This document shows positions 27,589 to 36,829 of a DNA stretch of 64,000 nucleotides, in pieces. The translations under genes and the position numbers were made by a program. This stretch comes from Noviherbaspirillum galbum (lineage in GTDB: Bacteria; Pseudomonadota; Gammaproteobacteria; Burkholderiales; Burkholderiaceae_D). The notes under the pieces are model-generated. The model saw only the letters and a program-made list of their open reading frames with translations. It did no database searches and was not told the origin of the DNA. The stretch lies in the NCBI RefSeq assembly GCF_010974945.1, contig NZ_JAAIVB010000078.1, forward strand, positions 310,001-374,000, written 5' to 3'. Each line of letters starts with the position of its first letter. Positions within the stretch are counted from its first letter, which is position 1.

Positions 27589-29523
27589 TCAAGCTACCCT
27601 CCGATACCACCCCTCATCCGGATCCCCCGCGCCAGCCAGCGTCTGCCGCAAGAACGATTCAAACATCAGCAACGACCACAACGGCGCGGTGAAATCCCGT
27701 CGCCCGCTCTGATGCATCTCGATCATCTCCGCAACGAACGCCATGTCGAAAATACCGGTCGACGCCAGCGTCGGCCCGAGCAAGGTACGGCGCAGCACAT
27801 CACGCAAGGGCCCGCGGAACCATTGCCCGATCGGTACGGCGAACCCCATCTTGTCGCGGTAGAGAATGTCGTGCGGCAGGTCGCCTTCGAGTGACTTCTT
27901 GAAGATGTACTTGCCTTCCGCGCCCTTCAGCTTGAGCGACGAGGGCAAGCCGGAAATCCACTCCACGAGTTCATGGTCGAGCAGCGGCACCCTGACTTCC
28001 AGCGCATGGGCCATGCTGGCGCGGTCCACCTTGGTGAGGATGTCCCCGGGCAGGTAGGTTTTCATGTCAAGGTACTGCACCATCGACAGGGCATCATCGG
28101 TTTGCGCCTTGGCGGCATGGTCGCGCAGGACCTGGCACGCTTCGTAGCCCTGCAGGTCGCGCCGGAAGTTCGCGGAGAAAAGCTTGCGGCGGAGCTTGTC
28201 TCCCAGCAGCGAGACGGTATGGAAATAGGCCTCAACCGAATCCCGGGCCAGCGATTCGAAAGTGGATTTCGCGCGCAGCACGCGCGGCGCCCAGTCAGCC
28301 TTGGGATAGAGGTTCCCCATCAGCCCGAAGATTGGCTTGCGCGCCGACAGCGGCAGCCGCGAACGCAGGCGTTCTTCCATCATGTGCCAGCGGTAGCGGC
28401 GGTAGCCGGCAAGGTTTTCGTCGCCGCCATCGCCCGAAAGCGCGACCGTGACGCGTTTGCGGGCGAGTTCGCAGACCCGGTAGGTTGGAATCGCGGAGCT
28501 GTCGGCGAACGGTTCGTCGTAAAGGGCGGCAAGCTTGTCGACGAGGGCGAAATCGTTGGTCGCCACCTGCTCGACATGGTGTCTAGTTCCATATCGCTCC
28601 GCGACTTCCTGGGCGTAACGGGATTCGTCGAACTTGGCGTCATCGAAGGAAATCGAACAGGTGTTGACGGGCTCCTTGCTCAGGCTGGCCATGGCGCTGA
28701 CCACCGCGCTGGAATCGACGCCTCCGGACAGGAATGCACCCAGCGGCACCTCCGCCAGCATGTGGCTGCTCACGGCCTCATGTACCCGCTCGCGCAAGGC
28801 GGTGGCGGCCTCCTGCTCGTCCATGGGCGCGTGCGGCTTGAAAGCGACGTCCCAGTACTCGCGCGGCTGCGGGATGGGCATGCCTCGGCGGATGGTGAGC
28901 GTGTGGCCAGGGGAGAGCTTGAGCGCATGGCGGAAAATGGTCTTGGGCTCCGGCACGTATCCATACGCGAAGTAATCCTCCACGGCCTCCGGCAGAAGCT
29001 CGCGGCGCATCCTGGGATGGGCAAGCAGCGTCTTGAGCTCGGATCCGAAGATCAGCATGCCATCGTCGAGGACCGCGTAGTACAGGGGCTTGATGCCGAG
29101 GCGGTCGCGCGCCATGAAGAAGGTCGAGGTGTTGCGGTCCCAGAGACCGAAGGCGAACATGCCCCGGAAGCGTTCCACGCAGCGCTCGCCCCATTGTTCC
29201 CAGGCATGAACGATCACTTCCGTGTCGGAATGGGTACGGAAGCGATGTCCCAGCCGCGTCAGTTCTTCCGCCAGCGCCTGGAAATTGTAGATTTCACCGT
29301 TGAAGACGACGACCACGCTGTGGTCTTCATTGAACAGCGGTTGCTGGCCGCTGGAAAGGTCGATGATGGAGAGGCGGCGGTGGCCCAGGCCAACGCCGGG
29401 TTCAAGGTGCGTTCCACCTTCGTCAGGTCCGCGATGAAACTGGCTCTCGTTCATGCGATGCAGCAGCTTTCCATCCACGTCGCGCATTGCTTTGGTATCC
29501 ACCAGCCCGACAATTCCACACAT
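27589..29523 (-). CDS. XrtA/PEP-CTERM-system amidotransferase (asparagine synthase type)
   Basis: 644 residues. The N-terminal glutaminase domain begins MCGIVG with catalytic C2, then FHRGPDEGG and VFNGEIYNFQ. The synthetase domain has the ATP pyrophosphatase loop SGGVDSS at 266-272 and VALSGDGGDENLAGYRRYRW. It matches the amidotransferase found in exosortase A exopolysaccharide loci, where it probably transfers glutamine nitrogen to a sugar or sugar-nucleotide acid. It is the last gene of the operon, 41 bases after the glycosyltransferase gene, and faces the repeat spacer. Confidence 0.9.
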   Translation of the reverse strand: MCGIVGLVDTKAMRDVDGKLLHRMNESQFHRGPDEGGTHLEPGVGLGHRRLSIIDLSSGQQPLFNEDHSVVVVFNGEIYNFQALAEELTRLGHRFRTHSDTEVIVHAWEQWGERCVERFRGMFAFGLWDRNTSTFFMARDRLGIKPLYYAVLDDGMLIFGSELKTLLAHPRMRRELLPEAVEDYFAYGYVPEPKTIFRHALKLSPGHTLTIRRGMPIPQPREYWDVAFKPHAPMDEQEAATALRERVHEAVSSHMLAEVPLGAFLSGGVDSSAVVSAMASLSKEPVNTCSISFDDAKFDESRYAQEVAERYGTRHHVEQVATNDFALVDKLAALYDEPFADSSAIPTYRVCELARKRVTVALSGDGGDENLAGYRRYRWHMMEERLRSRLPLSARKPIFGLMGNLYPKADWAPRVLRAKSTFESLARDSVEAYFHTVSLLGDKLRRKLFSANFRRDLQGYEACQVLRDHAAKAQTDDALSMVQYLDMKTYLPGDILTKVDRASMAHALEVRVPLLDHELVEWISGLPSSLKLKGAEGKYIFKKSLEGDLPHDILYRDKMGFAVPIGQWFRGPLRDVLRRTLLGPTLASTGIFDMAFVAEMIEMHQSGRRDFTAPLWSLLMFESFLRQTLAGAGDPDEGWYRRVA

Positions 29524-29564
29524 GCGAATCCCTTTCAGTGCAATTTGAAGCGTTAAATTTATGG

Positions 29565-30782
29565 CTAGCGCGCGGCCGGCAAGGCGCGGGCTTGCAGCAA
29601 TCCGTCGTAGACCTGCATGTAGGCCCGGGACATCGACTCCATGCTGAAGCCGCTGTCGATGCGCCGGCGCGCCGCCATGCCGTGGCGAAGCCGCAGTTCC
29701 GCGTCATTGGAATAGTGATACAGGGCGGCAGCGAGCGCGGTCGGGTCTGCCGGGGAAACGAGCTTGCCGGTACTGCAGTCGTCGATCAGTTCGAGGTTGC
29801 CGCCGACGCGCGTTGCAACCACGGGCAGGCCGGTCGACATGGCTTCGAGGATGGTGTTTGAAATGCCCTCGCCGAGCGACGGCAGGACGAAGACGTCCAT
29901 GACGCGCATCAATTCGGCGATGTCATTGCGCTCTCCGGGCAGCCATGCCAGGTGTTCGGCGCCGGCGGCCCGCAGCCTGCTCCGGCAGGCTTCGCGCGAC
30001 TCGCCCTCGCCGACGATCAGCAGGCGGGCGGTGCGGCGGCATTCGGGCTGGCGCTCGAGCATCATCAGGAAAGCCTCGACCAGGTTGGGGTAATCCTTCA
30101 CCGCGGCCATGCGGCCGACACTGCCGATGACGACGGCGCCAGGCGTCAGGAAGCCGGGCGGCGATGCGGCGGGCACGCGGTCGGCGCCGGGCTGCCTGGG
30201 ATGGAACCGTTCGCTGTCCACGCCGTTGTAGATCTGGGTGACTCGGCCATCCGACACGCCGACGGCATCCGTCAGCCAGCTTTCGAGATCCTTGCTGACG
30301 GTCGTGAATTGGCCGATGAATGGCGTCATCGCCTTGCGGAGCAGAAGGTATTTGCGGTTCTTGCCGTCGAGGTCATAGATATCGCGGCCATGCTCTCCGT
30401 GCGCCCGCGCCTTGACGCCGGCAAGAGCGGCCACTGCCTGCATTTCCATGGTGGCGAGGTTGCGGGTGTGGACAAGGTCCGGCTTCAGGCGGCGCAATGC
30501 CTGGTACATGCGCCGGTAGGCGGACGGGTCCTTGCCTTCCTTCTTGTCGAGCGCGACCAGTTGCACATCCTTGCGCGTGATGCGCTGGGCGAAGTCGGAA
30601 TACCCCTTCAGGCAAATGATTGCATGCCGGTAGCGTTGCGGCGGCATGTGGTTGATCAGGTTGACCAGTCCGTTTTCCAGTCCCCCGACGCCGAGGGAGT
30701 GGATGACATGCGCCACGAGCGGGGGCGTGGCGGGTCCGAGCGAAGACCGGTCATCGGCATGGAGCTCAGCGCTGATTGGCAT
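29565..30782 (-). CDS. Glycosyltransferase family 4, XrtA system (TIGR03088-like)
   Basis: 405 residues. GT-B fold: the acceptor domain opens VAHVIHSLGVGGLENGLVNLINHMP, and the donor domain has VIGSVGRMAAVKDYPNLVEAF, LLIVGEGESREAC and PSLGEGISNTILEAMSTGLPVVATRVGGN. The latter holds the E-x7-E-type donor-binding motif of family 4 enzymes. The opening motif is characteristic of the second glycosyltransferase of exosortase A loci. It transfers a sugar to the lipid-linked repeat unit at the inner membrane. Its start overlaps the end of xrtA by 17 bases. Confidence 0.88.
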   Translation of the reverse strand: MPISAELHADDRSSLGPATPPLVAHVIHSLGVGGLENGLVNLINHMPPQRYRHAIICLKGYSDFAQRITRKDVQLVALDKKEGKDPSAYRRMYQALRRLKPDLVHTRNLATMEMQAVAALAGVKARAHGEHGRDIYDLDGKNRKYLLLRKAMTPFIGQFTTVSKDLESWLTDAVGVSDGRVTQIYNGVDSERFHPRQPGADRVPAASPPGFLTPGAVVIGSVGRMAAVKDYPNLVEAFLMMLERQPECRRTARLLIVGEGESREACRSRLRAAGAEHLAWLPGERNDIAELMRVMDVFVLPSLGEGISNTILEAMSTGLPVVATRVGGNLELIDDCSTGKLVSPADPTALAAALYHYSNDAELRLRHGMAARRRIDSGFSMESMSRAYMQVYDGLLQARALPAAR

Positions 30783-32406
30783 GGCCGCTCCTTTCGCGCA
30801 TCAGCAGGGCCGCATCGGGAAGGAAGGCGGCAAGACTGGCCTCGGCATCTTCGCGCCGCTCCTGCAGCGGGGCGTAAAGCATGATTTCGCTTGCCGCCGT
30901 GGAACGTCCCAGCAGGCGCTGGAGTGCCAGCGCTGCCTTGAATACATAAGGATTCGCGTAGGTGGTGCCGTCCATCACATACCAGCGCCAGACGAGGAGC
31001 TTGACGCCCGGCCCGAACACGACGCTTTCCCGCACACGCATCGCGGTGTTGCCCGAAACGGCAAGGCGGCGCGTATCGGTGGATGCATGCCAGTTCGGGT
31101 CGTCCTGCGCGACGAGGGTGTTGCCGAAGGTGACCAGGCCGACGCCATCCGCCTGGACGGGATAGTGCGCGACATGAATGCTCGCCGCCTTGCCGCTGAA
31201 GCGGAAGCTTGCTTTCGCCGTCATCGGATTGCCGGTGTACTGCGGCGACCAAGGGCTTGCCTGCCCGGGTTGCTGCCAGCGCTTGAGGAATGCGGGGAAG
31301 TCGAGCGTCGCGGGTGTGTCGGGCGAGGGGCTGGCAATGAATTTTGCCCAGGCCGGCCAGATGAGCAGGACCGCGATGCAAAGTGCCGCGATCCGGCCCA
31401 CCGGCTTCAGGTCGATCCTGGGCGCGGGAAGAGGCTGCGTGCCGGGAGCCGCGTCAGCATTGGCCGGACCGGCGGCCTGCGGCGTCTCATGGTCTTCGCG
31501 CCAGATCGTGCCCGTCCAGAACAGCAAGGCCATGACCACGCCGAAGAAAATCCAGCCGTAGATCAGGTGATCGACCCCGACCGCGAGCGTCATTCCGCTG
31601 AGATGGCCGATCATCACGATCATGTAGGCGCGCACGCTGTTGGCGGCGATCGGCAGGAGGATGGAGATCGCGATAAACATCAGCCTCCGCGACAGGGTGC
31701 GGTAGGTGAGGTAGGCGTACAGGCTGCCGAGGGTGAGCGAGGCGATGAGGTAGCGAACGCCGCTGCATGCCTCGACCACCGACCAGTTTCCGCTTGGAAT
31801 GGAGAATGCATTGCCTTCCCGGAAAACCGGGATGCCGGTCAGCTGCAATGCCCACACCGTGGCGTTGGCGGTGATGTCGATGAGGGTGGGAATGAAGGCA
31901 TCCCCGAATGGCACCGCGAGCAGGAGGAAGGCCAGCGGAAAGCCGATGGTCGCCGTCATCCGCTTTCCGAGCAGGGTCCAGATTGCCGCGGGGATCATCG
32001 CCACCACGGCGAAGTGACGCACGACCTGCACGTCGGCCAGCGTGGCGAGCAGCCAGGCGAATCCGAGGAAGCAGAGAGCCGCCAGGCCGAGGGGCTGCGG
32101 TTTGGGTTGCAGGCGGGACAATTCGCGCCTGCGCGACCATACCAGCCACAGGCTGATCGGCGCGATGAGGATGCCATGAAGGAAGGTGTCCGACTTGAAC
32201 CAGATGGACGCCATGCCGGCGATGGTGCCGGCGTAGGCCAGGAGGATTCCACCGATCAGCGAAAGGCAAAGCCAGAACAGGGCGCGGGCGCCGCTCGGCG
32301 GAGCGGTGGTTGATGCGGTCGATACGGTCGATGCAGCTTGTCCGAGGCCGGACAACTGGCGCTTGCCGGCGTCGGCCGTGCCAACCTGGTCAAGAATGGC
32401 GCTCAT
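30766..32406 (-). CDS. xrtA: Exosortase A fused to an EpsI domain
   Basis: 546 residues. Eight or so membrane segments (about 42-330) carry the exosortase catalytic set: C214 in VEACSGVRYL, R259 in ANSVRAY and H268 in MIGH. Exosortase A is a transpeptidase-like membrane enzyme that cuts PEP-CTERM proteins and attaches them during export. After a Pro/Ala-rich linker, residues about 340-515 form an EpsI-type domain with YTGNPMTAKASFRF and VLVWRWYV-like text. EpsI is separate in many genomes and fused in others. It overlaps the upstream glycosyltransferase gene by four bases. No PEP-CTERM substrate is seen in this window. Confidence 0.9.
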   Translation of the reverse strand: MSAILDQVGTADAGKRQLSGLGQAASTVSTASTTAPPSGARALFWLCLSLIGGILLAYAGTIAGMASIWFKSDTFLHGILIAPISLWLVWSRRRELSRLQPKPQPLGLAALCFLGFAWLLATLADVQVVRHFAVVAMIPAAIWTLLGKRMTATIGFPLAFLLLAVPFGDAFIPTLIDITANATVWALQLTGIPVFREGNAFSIPSGNWSVVEACSGVRYLIASLTLGSLYAYLTYRTLSRRLMFIAISILLPIAANSVRAYMIVMIGHLSGMTLAVGVDHLIYGWIFFGVVMALLFWTGTIWREDHETPQAAGPANADAAPGTQPLPAPRIDLKPVGRIAALCIAVLLIWPAWAKFIASPSPDTPATLDFPAFLKRWQQPGQASPWSPQYTGNPMTAKASFRFSGKAASIHVAHYPVQADGVGLVTFGNTLVAQDDPNWHASTDTRRLAVSGNTAMRVRESVVFGPGVKLLVWRWYVMDGTTYANPYVFKAALALQRLLGRSTAASEIMLYAPLQERREDAEASLAAFLPDAALLMRERSGHANQR

Positions 32407-33680
32407 GAAGCACCGTCCAGAACGAGGTTGGCCTTGGAAGCCGCGGTGGGAAAGGGAAGAGGCTTCGCGGGCGCCGGTGCCGAGGGGTTTGCGTCGAGCA
32501 GGTCTTGCAGCTGCTTCATGCCGCTTTGCCAGCTGTAGCGCTGTACCACCCGCTCGCGCGCCGCGCGGCCGATCTGCCCCTTGTCCTTCGTTTGCAGCTG
32601 CTTGAGCACCATGTCGACGTACTCGCGTTCATCGCGCGCCACGAGCAGCTCCCGGCCTGTGACGGCCTGTATGCCTTCCGCCGCTTCCGGCGACGCGATC
32701 ACGGTCCTGCCCATGGACATGGCTTCCAGTACCTTGTTCTGGATGCCGCGCGCGATGCGCAGGGGCGCGACCGACACGGCGGCATGGGCAATGTAGGGAC
32801 GCACGTCCGGGACGGAGCCGGTCACCGTGATGCCGTCGATCGCGGCCAGCGACTTGACCTGCGGCATCGGGCGGGCACCGACGATGTAGAAGACGGCACC
32901 CGGCTTGCGGGCGCGGATGACCGGAAAAATCTTGTGCGCGAACCAGTCCACCGCTTCGGCATTGGCCCAGTAATCCATTGCACCGGTAAAAACGATGGGC
33001 TTCACGCCGGCGGGGAAGGGATTTTCGTAGGCATGTTCCGGCGAGAAGTAGTCGGAGTCGACGCCGTTGTTGAAGAAGCGGATCTTGGCCGCGGATTCGG
33101 GCGCGAGTCGCTTGAACATCGTGGACTCCGCCCGCGAAACGAAGGTGGAACTGTCGAATTCGGCGGCGATCCGGCGTTCATATTGGAGCAGCGTCCGGGC
33201 TTCGCGGGAATAGATGGCGCTGACCGGCCAGCGCTTGCTGCGGGCATACTGGCGCCACTTGTCGGAATCCACGTCGACGAAATCGATCACGCGCCGCGCC
33301 ACGCGGTGGCCATCGAGATACTGCGCCATCGGCGACGAAAACACCAGCGCGCGGTCGATGCGACGTGCACCGAGGATGGTGTCCACCCAAAGCTGGAGCC
33401 GGCGGTTCGCATAGTAAGGCAGGGACAAGGCCTCGCCGTGCAGGAAGCCGGACAGGCTGCGCAACTTGGCGACGGTAGGATTCAGGGGAACGATGCAGGT
33501 CTCGGCGCAGAGGGCCTTGACCTTGTCCACGTACTCCCAGTCCTTGGGGTCGTCGATGAAGGTGCCAAGATGCACGCGATAGCGCGTGCTCAGATGCTTC
33601 AGGATGTGGAACGACCGAATCTTGTCGCCCTTGTTTGGCGGGAAGGGAATGCGGTGCACCAGATAGAGCAGGTCTTCCAT
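32403..33680 (-). CDS. Glycosyltransferase, XrtA system (TIGR03087-like)
   Basis: 425 residues from ATG 33680, chosen because the family begins MxxLLYLVHRIPFPPNKGDK, which is exactly what follows. Longer in-frame DNA upstream overlaps the FemAB gene. GT-B fold with IVFTGAMDYWANAEAVDWFA, FYIVGARPMPQV and RIARGIQNKVLEAMSMGRTVIAS. It is the first glycosyltransferase typical of exosortase A loci and probably adds a sugar to the polysaccharide unit. It lies five bases after the FemAB gene and overlaps xrtA by four. Confidence 0.88.
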   Translation of the reverse strand: MEDLLYLVHRIPFPPNKGDKIRSFHILKHLSTRYRVHLGTFIDDPKDWEYVDKVKALCAETCIVPLNPTVAKLRSLSGFLHGEALSLPYYANRRLQLWVDTILGARRIDRALVFSSPMAQYLDGHRVARRVIDFVDVDSDKWRQYARSKRWPVSAIYSREARTLLQYERRIAAEFDSSTFVSRAESTMFKRLAPESAAKIRFFNNGVDSDYFSPEHAYENPFPAGVKPIVFTGAMDYWANAEAVDWFAHKIFPVIRARKPGAVFYIVGARPMPQVKSLAAIDGITVTGSVPDVRPYIAHAAVSVAPLRIARGIQNKVLEAMSMGRTVIASPEAAEGIQAVTGRELLVARDEREYVDMVLKQLQTKDKGQIGRAARERVVQRYSWQSGMKQLQDLLDANPSAPAPAKPLPFPTAASKANLVLDGAS

Positions 33681-33685
33681 GGCGA

Positions 33686-34765
33686 TTACCCCAGGCTGCG
33701 GACAATGTAGGGACCGATGGCATTGGCGAGGCCCAGGGGCAGCCTGCGCCATGTCTCGATGAAGAACTTGTATTTCGGATTCAGGGGGTTGTGGTCCGGA
33801 ACCGCCCTGGCACGGTGCAACTGGTATTCATAGTGCAGCGGCGTCGGTGCGAACCCCCAGTTTTTCTTGAAATCGAACGCGCCGGTGCCTGCCTTGCTGC
33901 GTCCGAAGTCAAAGGTTTTCAGGCCGCGCTCGCAGGCGCGGCGCATCAGTTCCCAGTACATGAAGTCATTGCCGGCGACCGCGCGCGCTTCGTCGGTGCC
34001 GCCGCCGTAATAGGGGAGCACTTCGTCCCGGAAGTAGAAGCTCATGAGGCCGGTGACGACGCGTCCCTGGTGACGGACGGTCATGAGTTCGCAGTCCTTG
34101 CCGAAGACCTCCTTCAGCAGGCGAAAATATTTTCGCGAGAATACCGGCGTGCCGAGCCGGTGAACGCTGTGCGAGTAGGCCGCGAAAAAACCGTCGATGT
34201 CGTCTTCGAGCTGGCTCGCGAGGCCGGCCTTGATGCCCTTGCGCACCATGGCGCGCTGTTTCTTCGGGATCGCCAGCATGTTTTCCTCTTCCTGCGCGAG
34301 GATCTCCTTGCGGAAGGTGACATAGAGGTTCTTGGACGGCCAATCGGGATGCTGCGCCGCGATGTTGCGGTATTCGAGGTGGTCCACGTTCAGTTTTACG
34401 GCCAGTGCCTGCGCGGCTTCCTCCAGCGCGCGGCGCGCGGCGGGAGAGGCGGTGGCCACGCCGCCATAGACGCAGAAGGGCAGGGAGCTGAGCGAATGTC
34501 CGAACAGCCGGCTCTTGACCTCGGCCAGCGGAAGCACGCCGACGATCTCGCCGCCGGATTCGGCATAGTAAAACCAGGTGCGATGTCCGAATGCCTGTTC
34601 GATGACCTGCTGCCAGCCGGCACGATGGAAGAACGTGGCTTTCGTGCTGCCCATGACGAAGGCGTCCCAACGCTCGCGGTCGGCGGGGGTCAGCAACCGG
34701 ATGATGGGTGCGCTCCCGGAGACGGAGGGGTAGTTCTGTTGAAACGCTTCACTGATCGAGGTCAT
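33686..34765 (-). CDS. FemAB-family protein, XrtA/PEP-CTERM associated
   Basis: 359 residues. Two GNAT-like folds typical of FemAB: ATFFHRAGWQQVIEQAFGHRTWFYYAE near residue 45, KKQRAMVRKGIKAGL near 170, and YYGGGTDEARAVAGNDFMYWELMRRACERGLKTFDFGRSKAGTGAFDFKKNWGF near 250-300. FemAB proteins usually transfer an amino acid from aminoacyl-tRNA; the version in exosortase A loci may add an aminoacyl group to the polysaccharide, but this is not proven. Its first four bases overlap the deacetylase gene. Confidence 0.88.
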   Translation of the reverse strand: MTSISEAFQQNYPSVSGSAPIIRLLTPADRERWDAFVMGSTKATFFHRAGWQQVIEQAFGHRTWFYYAESGGEIVGVLPLAEVKSRLFGHSLSSLPFCVYGGVATASPAARRALEEAAQALAVKLNVDHLEYRNIAAQHPDWPSKNLYVTFRKEILAQEEENMLAIPKKQRAMVRKGIKAGLASQLEDDIDGFFAAYSHSVHRLGTPVFSRKYFRLLKEVFGKDCELMTVRHQGRVVTGLMSFYFRDEVLPYYGGGTDEARAVAGNDFMYWELMRRACERGLKTFDFGRSKAGTGAFDFKKNWGFAPTPLHYEYQLHRARAVPDHNPLNPKYKFFIETWRRLPLGLANAIGPYIVRSLG

Positions 34766-35664
34766 TCCTGCTCCAGAAAAATGCGGTCGATGCGGTCCCA
34801 GCGGAAATCTTGTGCGAGGGTGGAGATGCGCCGCTGCGTGCGGCGGAGGTTGACGTAGTGGCGGAAGCGCGTCTTGGGATCCAGCTTTCCCGGGCGCGGC
34901 TGATCTGGATCAATCTCCCAGGGATGGAAATAGAAAATTCCTGGCCGGCCATCCTGTGCGTTGACGCGCGCGATCATCCAGCGCGACACGGCATAGGGCA
35001 GCAGGCGGAAATAGCCGCCGCCGCCCGCAGGCAGGTTGCGGGACAGGACCCGGGCGGTCGTGATCGGCAATTCGAGCAGGTCCGCGCCCAGCGTGGGATA
35101 GAAGGGAAAGCGCGGCGCGTCGCGCATCCCGTAGTGGTCGTGCCTGACCGGATACACGCTGGAGCTGTAGCGATAGCCGGCGCGCCGCAGCATGTCCCAG
35201 GCCCAGGGCGTCGTGCCATTGATGGAGAAGCTGGGGGCGCGGTATCCGGATACGGCAGCGCCGGTAACGTCCTCCAGGACCAGTTTTGCGCGCAGGATGT
35301 CGTCGAAGAATGCCTCCGGGGTCTGCTCGCTGACGCGCTGGTGGCCGTGGCCGTGGCTCGCGATCTCGTGACCCGCGGCATGGATCCGCCTGACCATGGC
35401 TGGATAGCGCTCGGCGATCCAGCCCAGGGTGAAGAAGGTGGCCTTGACGCCCTTGCCCTCGAAAACGCCGAGGATGCGGTCCACGTTGCGCTCCACGCGG
35501 CAAGGCATGGCGTCCCAGTGGGCACGGTCGATATAGGGAGCGAAGGCGGAGACCTGGAAGTAGTCCTCGACATCCACGCTCATGGCATTGCGCAGCGTCG
35601 CCCGCTCGCTTGCGGCCAGCGGCCTGGCCGGCGCTTCCTGGAAACGTTCGATGGGCGCGTTCAT
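34762..35664 (-). CDS. Polysaccharide deacetylase, XrtA system (TIGR03006-like)
   Basis: 300 residues from ATG 35664. The NodB fold shows the first catalytic motif MSVDVEDYFQ with D31 and D34, the zinc-binding His pair in HEIASHGHGH, and RAPSFSINGTTPWAWDMLRRAGYRYSSSVYP. It probably removes acetyl groups from N-acetylated sugars of the polymer. The start is preceded by a wecB stop four bases upstream. A longer frame reading into wecB is not used. The product lacks a signal peptide, which is usual for this member. Confidence 0.9.
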   Translation of the reverse strand: MNAPIERFQEAPARPLAASERATLRNAMSVDVEDYFQVSAFAPYIDRAHWDAMPCRVERNVDRILGVFEGKGVKATFFTLGWIAERYPAMVRRIHAAGHEIASHGHGHQRVSEQTPEAFFDDILRAKLVLEDVTGAAVSGYRAPSFSINGTTPWAWDMLRRAGYRYSSSVYPVRHDHYGMRDAPRFPFYPTLGADLLELPITTARVLSRNLPAGGGGYFRLLPYAVSRWMIARVNAQDGRPGIFYFHPWEIDPDQPRPGKLDPKTRFRHYVNLRRTQRRISTLAQDFRWDRIDRIFLEQE

Positions 35665-35668
35665 GGCA

Positions 35669-36829
35669 TCAGGCCTTGCATCCGCGTGACATCCAATCGC
35701 GGATGGCAACGGCAATGCGGACCGATGCCTTGCCCTCCCAGCCTTCGGGGATCTTGCCGCGCTTGCCGCCTGTGGACAGCACTTCCTCCACCAGTCCGAG
35801 AATGACGCGCGGCTCCGTGCCCGCGATGGTGTTGGTGCCCTCGTCGACGGTGACCGGGCGCTCGGTGCTCTCGCGCAGCGTGATGCAGGGCACGCCAAGC
35901 GCGGTCGTCTCTTCCTGGATGCCGCCCGAATCGGTCAGCACCACCGTGGCATCCTTCATGAGTCCGAGCATCTCCAGGTAACCCTGGGGCGGCAGGACCG
36001 CGACGCGCCCGCGTTCCAGCGCTTCCAGCAGGGACGCGCGCTCGAGCATGCTTCGGGTCCGCGGATGCATCGGGAAGATCACGGGCAGGCGCTTGCTGGT
36101 CTCGACCAGGGTATCGACCAGGCTGGCAAGCACCGCGGGGTCGTCGACGTTGGCAGGCCGGTGCAGCGTGACGACGGCATACTGCTTGCCCGTCAAGCCA
36201 TGCCGTTCCCGGAGTTCCGGCGGCACGATGCGGGAAAGCGGCAGCGCGCGGTCAAGGTTGGCGCGCAAGGTGTCGATCATGACGTTGCCGGCGAAGCGGA
36301 TCGCTTCTTCCCGGATGCCTTCGCGCAGCAGGTTGGCGCGGGCGCCCTGCTCGCTGGTGAACAGCAGGTCGGAGATCTGGTCTGTAAGGATGCGGTTGAT
36401 TTCCTCGGGCATGCCGCGGTCGAAGCTCCGCAGGCCGGCTTCGACGTGGATGACCGGAATGTTCTTCTTCACTGCGACCAGGGCGCAGGCGATCGTTGAG
36501 TTGACGTCGCCAACGACCAGCACGCTGCGCGCGCCGCAGGCATCCAGGGCGGGCTCGAAACGGCGCATGACCTCCGCCGTTTGCTGGGCATGGGTGCCGG
36601 AACCGACTTCCAGGTTGATGTCCGGCGCCGGAATGCCGAGCGCTTCGAAATACTGGTGATTCATGGCCGCGTCGTAGTGCTGGCCAGTGTGCAGCAGGCC
36701 CACCCGCAAGCCGGGAGCGTGTGCGGCCAGTGCCGCCGCGATCGGCGCGATCTTCATGAAATTAGGCCGGGCGCCGACCACGCAGAGCAGGTCGCACGGA
36801 TTGGCTTGGGAAGTCGTTGTCGTTGTCAT
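35669..36829 (-). CDS. wecB: UDP-N-acetylglucosamine 2-epimerase (non-hydrolysing)
   Basis: 386 residues. Family motifs are complete: VVGARPNFMKIAPI, LLHTGQHYD, VVGDVNSTIA, VIHVEAGLRSFDRGMPEEINR, VVTLHRPANVDD and LTDSGGIQEETTALGVPCITLRESTERP. The enzyme converts UDP-GlcNAc to UDP-ManNAc in the cytoplasm, a precursor for the polymer. It overlaps the ATPase gene start by four bases. The start is preceded by a run of Thr codons, an odd but harmless feature. Confidence 0.93.
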   Translation of the reverse strand: MTTTTTSQANPCDLLCVVGARPNFMKIAPIAAALAAHAPGLRVGLLHTGQHYDAAMNHQYFEALGIPAPDINLEVGSGTHAQQTAEVMRRFEPALDACGARSVLVVGDVNSTIACALVAVKKNIPVIHVEAGLRSFDRGMPEEINRILTDQISDLLFTSEQGARANLLREGIREEAIRFAGNVMIDTLRANLDRALPLSRIVPPELRERHGLTGKQYAVVTLHRPANVDDPAVLASLVDTLVETSKRLPVIFPMHPRTRSMLERASLLEALERGRVAVLPPQGYLEMLGLMKDATVVLTDSGGIQEETTALGVPCITLRESTERPVTVDEGTNTIAGTEPRVILGLVEEVLSTGGKRGKIPEGWEGKASVRIAVAIRDWMSRGCKA

